64,000 bases of DNA from contig NZ_LGDG01000241.1 of the NCBI RefSeq assembly GCF_001279775.1, forward strand, positions 1-64,000, read 5' to 3'. The position numbers and the translations under genes are program-made. Shown in pieces: positions 61,677 to 64,000 of the stretch (position 1 is the stretch's first letter; each line of letters opens with the position of its first letter). The notes under the pieces were generated by a model. It had not been told where the DNA came from and did no database searches. It was given only the letters and a program-made list of their open reading frames with translations. Source of the DNA: Streptomyces sp. MMG1533 (lineage in GTDB: Bacteria > Actinomycetota > Actinomycetes > Streptomycetales > Streptomycetaceae).

Positions 61677-62810
61677 TCACGACTGTCCACCCTTCTCGCT
61701 CCGGGCGGGCAACGGCCGGTCCGCGCTCAGTGCCTGCCACACGGCGTTTGCCTGCGGTTCCTGGGGGACGACCCGGTTGGGGTCCTGCGGGGCCGGAGCG
61801 ACCGGCAGGGTGCGGAACTCGACCCGGTCCGCGTCCAGGCCGTCGAGGGAACGGGCGAAGGAGGTCAGCGCCGACAGCGAGCCGAGTCCCTTGTCCGTGG
61901 TGATGGCACTGGTGAGGTCGTCGAGGAGCCGGTACAACTGCACGGGATCCGTCAGCAGGTCGGCGGAGCGTATCTGGGTGATCAGGGCTTTCATGAAGAT
62001 CTGCTGGAGCTTGATGCGGCCGAGGTCGCTGCCGTCGCCGATGCCGTGCCGGGTCCGTACGAGGCCGAGGGCCTGCTCGCCGTTCAGGAGGTGCGTTCCC
62101 TTGGACAGACGGGCGTGACTGTAGGGGTCGCGGATGTCCTGCGGGACGTTCACGCGTACGCCGCCGAGCGTGCCGACCAGCTTCTTGAAGCCGGTGAAGT
62201 CGATCTCCACGACGTGGTCCATCCGCAGCCCGGACAGCCGCTCGACCGTGGCGACCGTGCAGGTCATGCCTCCGATTTCGTAGGCGGAGTTGAACATGAC
62301 CGCCCGCGCGGCCGACGCGGCTCCGGACTTCGTGGGGCAGGCCGGCCGGTCGACCAGGGTGTCCCGGGGAATGCTGATCACCGAGGCGTCCCTGCGGCCG
62401 TCGGCTATGTGGACGACCATGGCCGTGTCGGAGCGGGCGCTGCCTTCGTCGCGGCCGTACTCACGGTTGGATCCCGACCGCGAATCCGACCCGAGCAGCA
62501 GCACGTTCACCGCTCCGGGCGCCTTCCGCTCCGGCCGGACGTCGGCGTTCAGCTGCCCGTCGACGTCCTGGGAAGCAATGTTGTCGTTCAGATCCTGGTA
62601 GGCGAAGGCCGCGCCAACCCCCAGGAGCGCCAGAAAGATGGTCGCCATCACCATGAGCCGATGTGCCCGGCGGCGCGCCTGGCGGCGTGACGGACGCCGC
62701 GAGACCTGCGGAGGGGTCCGGGCATCCGCGGCCTGCCGCCGACGGCGACGGCCTGTGGGCCCTCTGGAGGGCCGGCGTGGCTCACCAACCGGAAGGAATG
62801 GGTCGGTCAT
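61677..62810 (-). CDS. LytR-CpsA-Psr (LCP) family phosphotransferase
   Basis: 377 residues from ATG 62810. The cytoplasmic N-terminus is Arg-rich and a single membrane helix follows (LMVMATIFLALLGVGAAFAY). The extracellular LCP domain has NVLLLGSDSR, SDTAMVVHIADG, VISIPRDTLV, HVVEIDFTGFKKLV and GLVRTRHGIGDGSDLGRI, with the conserved Arg and Asp. It ligates polymers such as teichoic acid or glycan to peptidoglycan. Its start overlaps (ATGA) the stop of a truncated protease frame, so translation coupling to that remnant is new. The gene looks intact. Confidence 0.9.
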   Translation of the reverse strand: MTDPFLPVGEPRRPSRGPTGRRRRRQAADARTPPQVSRRPSRRQARRRAHRLMVMATIFLALLGVGAAFAYQDLNDNIASQDVDGQLNADVRPERKAPGAVNVLLLGSDSRSGSNREYGRDEGSARSDTAMVVHIADGRRDASVISIPRDTLVDRPACPTKSGAASAARAVMFNSAYEIGGMTCTVATVERLSGLRMDHVVEIDFTGFKKLVGTLGGVRVNVPQDIRDPYSHARLSKGTHLLNGEQALGLVRTRHGIGDGSDLGRIKLQQIFMKALITQIRSADLLTDPVQLYRLLDDLTSAITTDKGLGSLSALTSFARSLDGLDADRVEFRTLPVAPAPQDPNRVVPQEPQANAVWQALSADRPLPARSEKGGQS

Positions 62811-63622
62811 ACGCCACTCCATCCGACAGCCTGAACCACCTGGACAGGGGCGAGCAGCAGCGGGAGCAGGCACTCGGCCAGGCCGGACTTCCAGGAAGTG
62901 GGAGCACCGACTGTCTTGTTGCTCTCGTCGTCCGGGGCCTTCGCCTTGCCGTCCAGCCAGAGCTTGCTGACGCAGTGGGCAAGCCGGCCCTTGAACAGCG
63001 ACTGCCACCGGCCGACGGTGCTGTCCTTGGGCTGGGTGAGGGTGCCGCCGTTCGGGGCGCGTAGCGTGGGGCCGAGGTCGGAGCCGTGCGCGGTGAAGGC
63101 GGAACGGGCGGGCGCCTTGCCGCGGCGTTCCATGACGATCAGTGGCAGTGAGGGCGAGCGCGTGTCGTCCCGGCCGATGCGGATCAGCTCCGTGATGTCG
63201 AACAGCCGCGCGTCCAACGTACCGGCGGCCGGCAGGCGTTCGGCATCGGCGGGAATCAGGCTGATGTGCGGGGTCCCGGCACGGGCTGTACGCACGATAC
63301 GGACGTCCATGCCCTGACGGCCCTCGCCGGGCAGTACGGACGCGGCGGGAGCCGCGCCGCCCGGCCGGGGGCGCGGGGCGACCCGGTCTCCGGTGATGAG
63401 GGTGACCGTTCTGGCCGCAGCCTTCCCCGCCTCGGCATGATGCTCCACCGAAGCCGACACCGCCGCCGGGCCGACGCCCTGTGCGACCGGTCCCGGCGCG
63501 GCGACCGTGCCAGCCACCACGCCTGGGGGTGCGGGGGTCATCCCCCGCCTGACTGATATGTGCAACGCCTGCTCCTTCGAGACGCGGCGGCCTACACGCC
63601 GGGTCGACTGATGGATCGTCAA
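62807..63622 (-). pseudogene. Truncated S8 (subtilisin-like) protease, propeptide only
   Basis: 271 codons match only the front of large Streptomyces S8 proteases. These include ARTVTLITGDRV, the SLIPADAERLPAAGTLDARL and FDITELI propeptide blocks, then VSKLWLDGK and VGAPTSWKSGL. These end just where the catalytic Asp domain should begin. Instead the frame stops after GLAECLLPLLLAPVQVVQAV. A deletion has removed the whole catalytic domain and joined the remnant to the LCP gene. Confidence 0.75.
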
Positions 63623-63662
63623 CTAGGTGCTGAAGAGAGGACTTCGGGCCATCGGGGGCCGC

Positions 63663-64000
63663 TCAGGGCAGGAGTTCGATCACGTCGTACGACACGCCGG
63701 CGCTGAGGTAGGCGCCGCCGCCGGAGCCGCTGACGATGTCGAGGGTCACCTCCTGGTAGGAGTCAGGGGACTTGACCCAGGCGCTCGCCGGGACGGCGTA
63801 GCGGTAGGTGTGGTTGTTGCCCCGGTAGGAGCCGACGGTCAGGGAGCGGGTCATGGGCTCCTTGGCGGGCGCGGGGAGGGCCGAGACCCAGTCGTTGACC
63901 CGGATCCGCGGCCTGCCGTTCGCAAACGCCGTGGTGATGCCGATGTTGAGGGTGTGGCCGGAGGCCAGCTGCTGGGCGGTGAGCTTGAAGCGGATCTTCA
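63663..64000 (-). CDS. C-terminus of a rhamnogalacturonan-lyase-like protein (partial)
   Basis: The frame is open from the window edge to a stop at 63663 (112 residues). FKLTAQQLASGHTLNIGITT, then GSYRGNNHTYRYAVPASAW and LDIVSGSGGGAYLSAGVSYD form the beta-sandwich end domain of polysaccharide lyase family 4 (rhamnogalacturonan lyases). The catalytic part lies outside the window, so the assignment rests on this domain only. A 40-bp gap separates it from the subtilase remnant. Confidence 0.65.
   Translation of the reverse strand, partial: KIRFKLTAQQLASGHTLNIGITTAFANGRPRIRVNDWVSALPAPAKEPMTRSLTVGSYRGNNHTYRYAVPASAWVKSPDSYQEVTLDIVSGSGGGAYLSAGVSYDVIELLP

Noticed and set aside
1..64000. CRISPR arrays, tRNA or rRNA genes, riboswitches
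   Set aside because: I looked for regularly spaced repeats, cloverleaf-like and conserved leader patterns and saw none; no Cas genes either.

Overview
The window looks like a Streptomyces-type actinomycete chromosome. It is very GC-rich with GC-rich third codon positions and many GTG starts. It carries an AfsR-like LuxR ATPase regulator, an LCP cell-wall protein and secreted hydrolases. At 20041-20059 it has an intergenic word (CGCAGTTCCCCGCGCCCCT) that I know as a common Streptomyces intergenic repeat.

Layout. (1) 62-3060: two exported ester hydrolases, a secretory lipase and a subtype-B tannase-like protein. (2) 3320-3999: wreckage of a Tn3-family transposase joined to the 3' half of an IS5-family transposase. 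(3) 4052-10440: a PadR module with an acyl-CoA ligase, PadR, and an NTF2-like/CrtI-like/ferredoxin-reductase operon. The ligase region and the operon lie behind two nearly identical promoter-operator elements. (4) 10528-14054: an unknown Cys-rich protein, a 5-carboxymethyl-2-hydroxymuconate isomerase homologue, a decayed stretch and etfBA. (5) 14625-19814: a meta-cleavage operon with C-C hydrolase, class III extradiol dioxygenase, ferredoxin reductase, dienelactone-hydrolase-like protein and Rieske oxygenase alpha subunit. (6) 20225-26161: an amidohydrolase, paired acyl-CoA dehydrogenases, Rieske beta subunit, SDR, Rieske ferredoxin and IclR. (7) 26481-32623: a CoA ligase, two class III CoA transferases (one racemase-like), an acyl-CoA dehydrogenase and a tandem HxlR regulator. 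(8) 32833-44732: a 12-gene operon joining an SCP2-thiolase-like/DUF35 pair and enoyl-CoA hydratase to a three-subunit molybdenum hydroxylase with its accessory genes. (9) 45054-53822: the lower meta pathway (hydratase, acetaldehyde dehydrogenase, aldolase), then ferredoxin, P450, aldehyde and alcohol dehydrogenases and a GAF-LuxR regulator. (10) 54005-59445: LuxR ATPase, ferredoxin reductase, gamma carbonic anhydrase and nitroreductase. (11) 59839-62806: a gene graveyard (IS256-family remnant, MaoC, carotenoid oxygenase, MHS transporter, acyltransferase-3 fragments), then LCP and a propeptide-only subtilase. (12) At the right edge, the 3' end of a rhamnogalacturonan-lyase-like gene.

How it may work together (inference): P450/ferredoxin, alcohol and aldehyde dehydrogenases could turn an alkyl-aromatic or terpenoid into an acid. 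CoA ligases activate it, and acyl-CoA dehydrogenases, hydratase, racemase-like and CoA-transferase enzymes process the thioester. The Rieske system dihydroxylates the ring, the thiolase-like/DUF35 pair may remove the side chain by retro-aldol cleavage, and the complete meta pathway delivers pyruvate and acetyl-CoA. Three repeated DNA elements tie the scattered operons into regulons. The most striking is a TTCC-N7-GGAA palindrome found at five intergenic sites. The whole set is bracketed by transposase debris, as expected of an acquired catabolic island. The true substrate cannot be read from the sequence alone.
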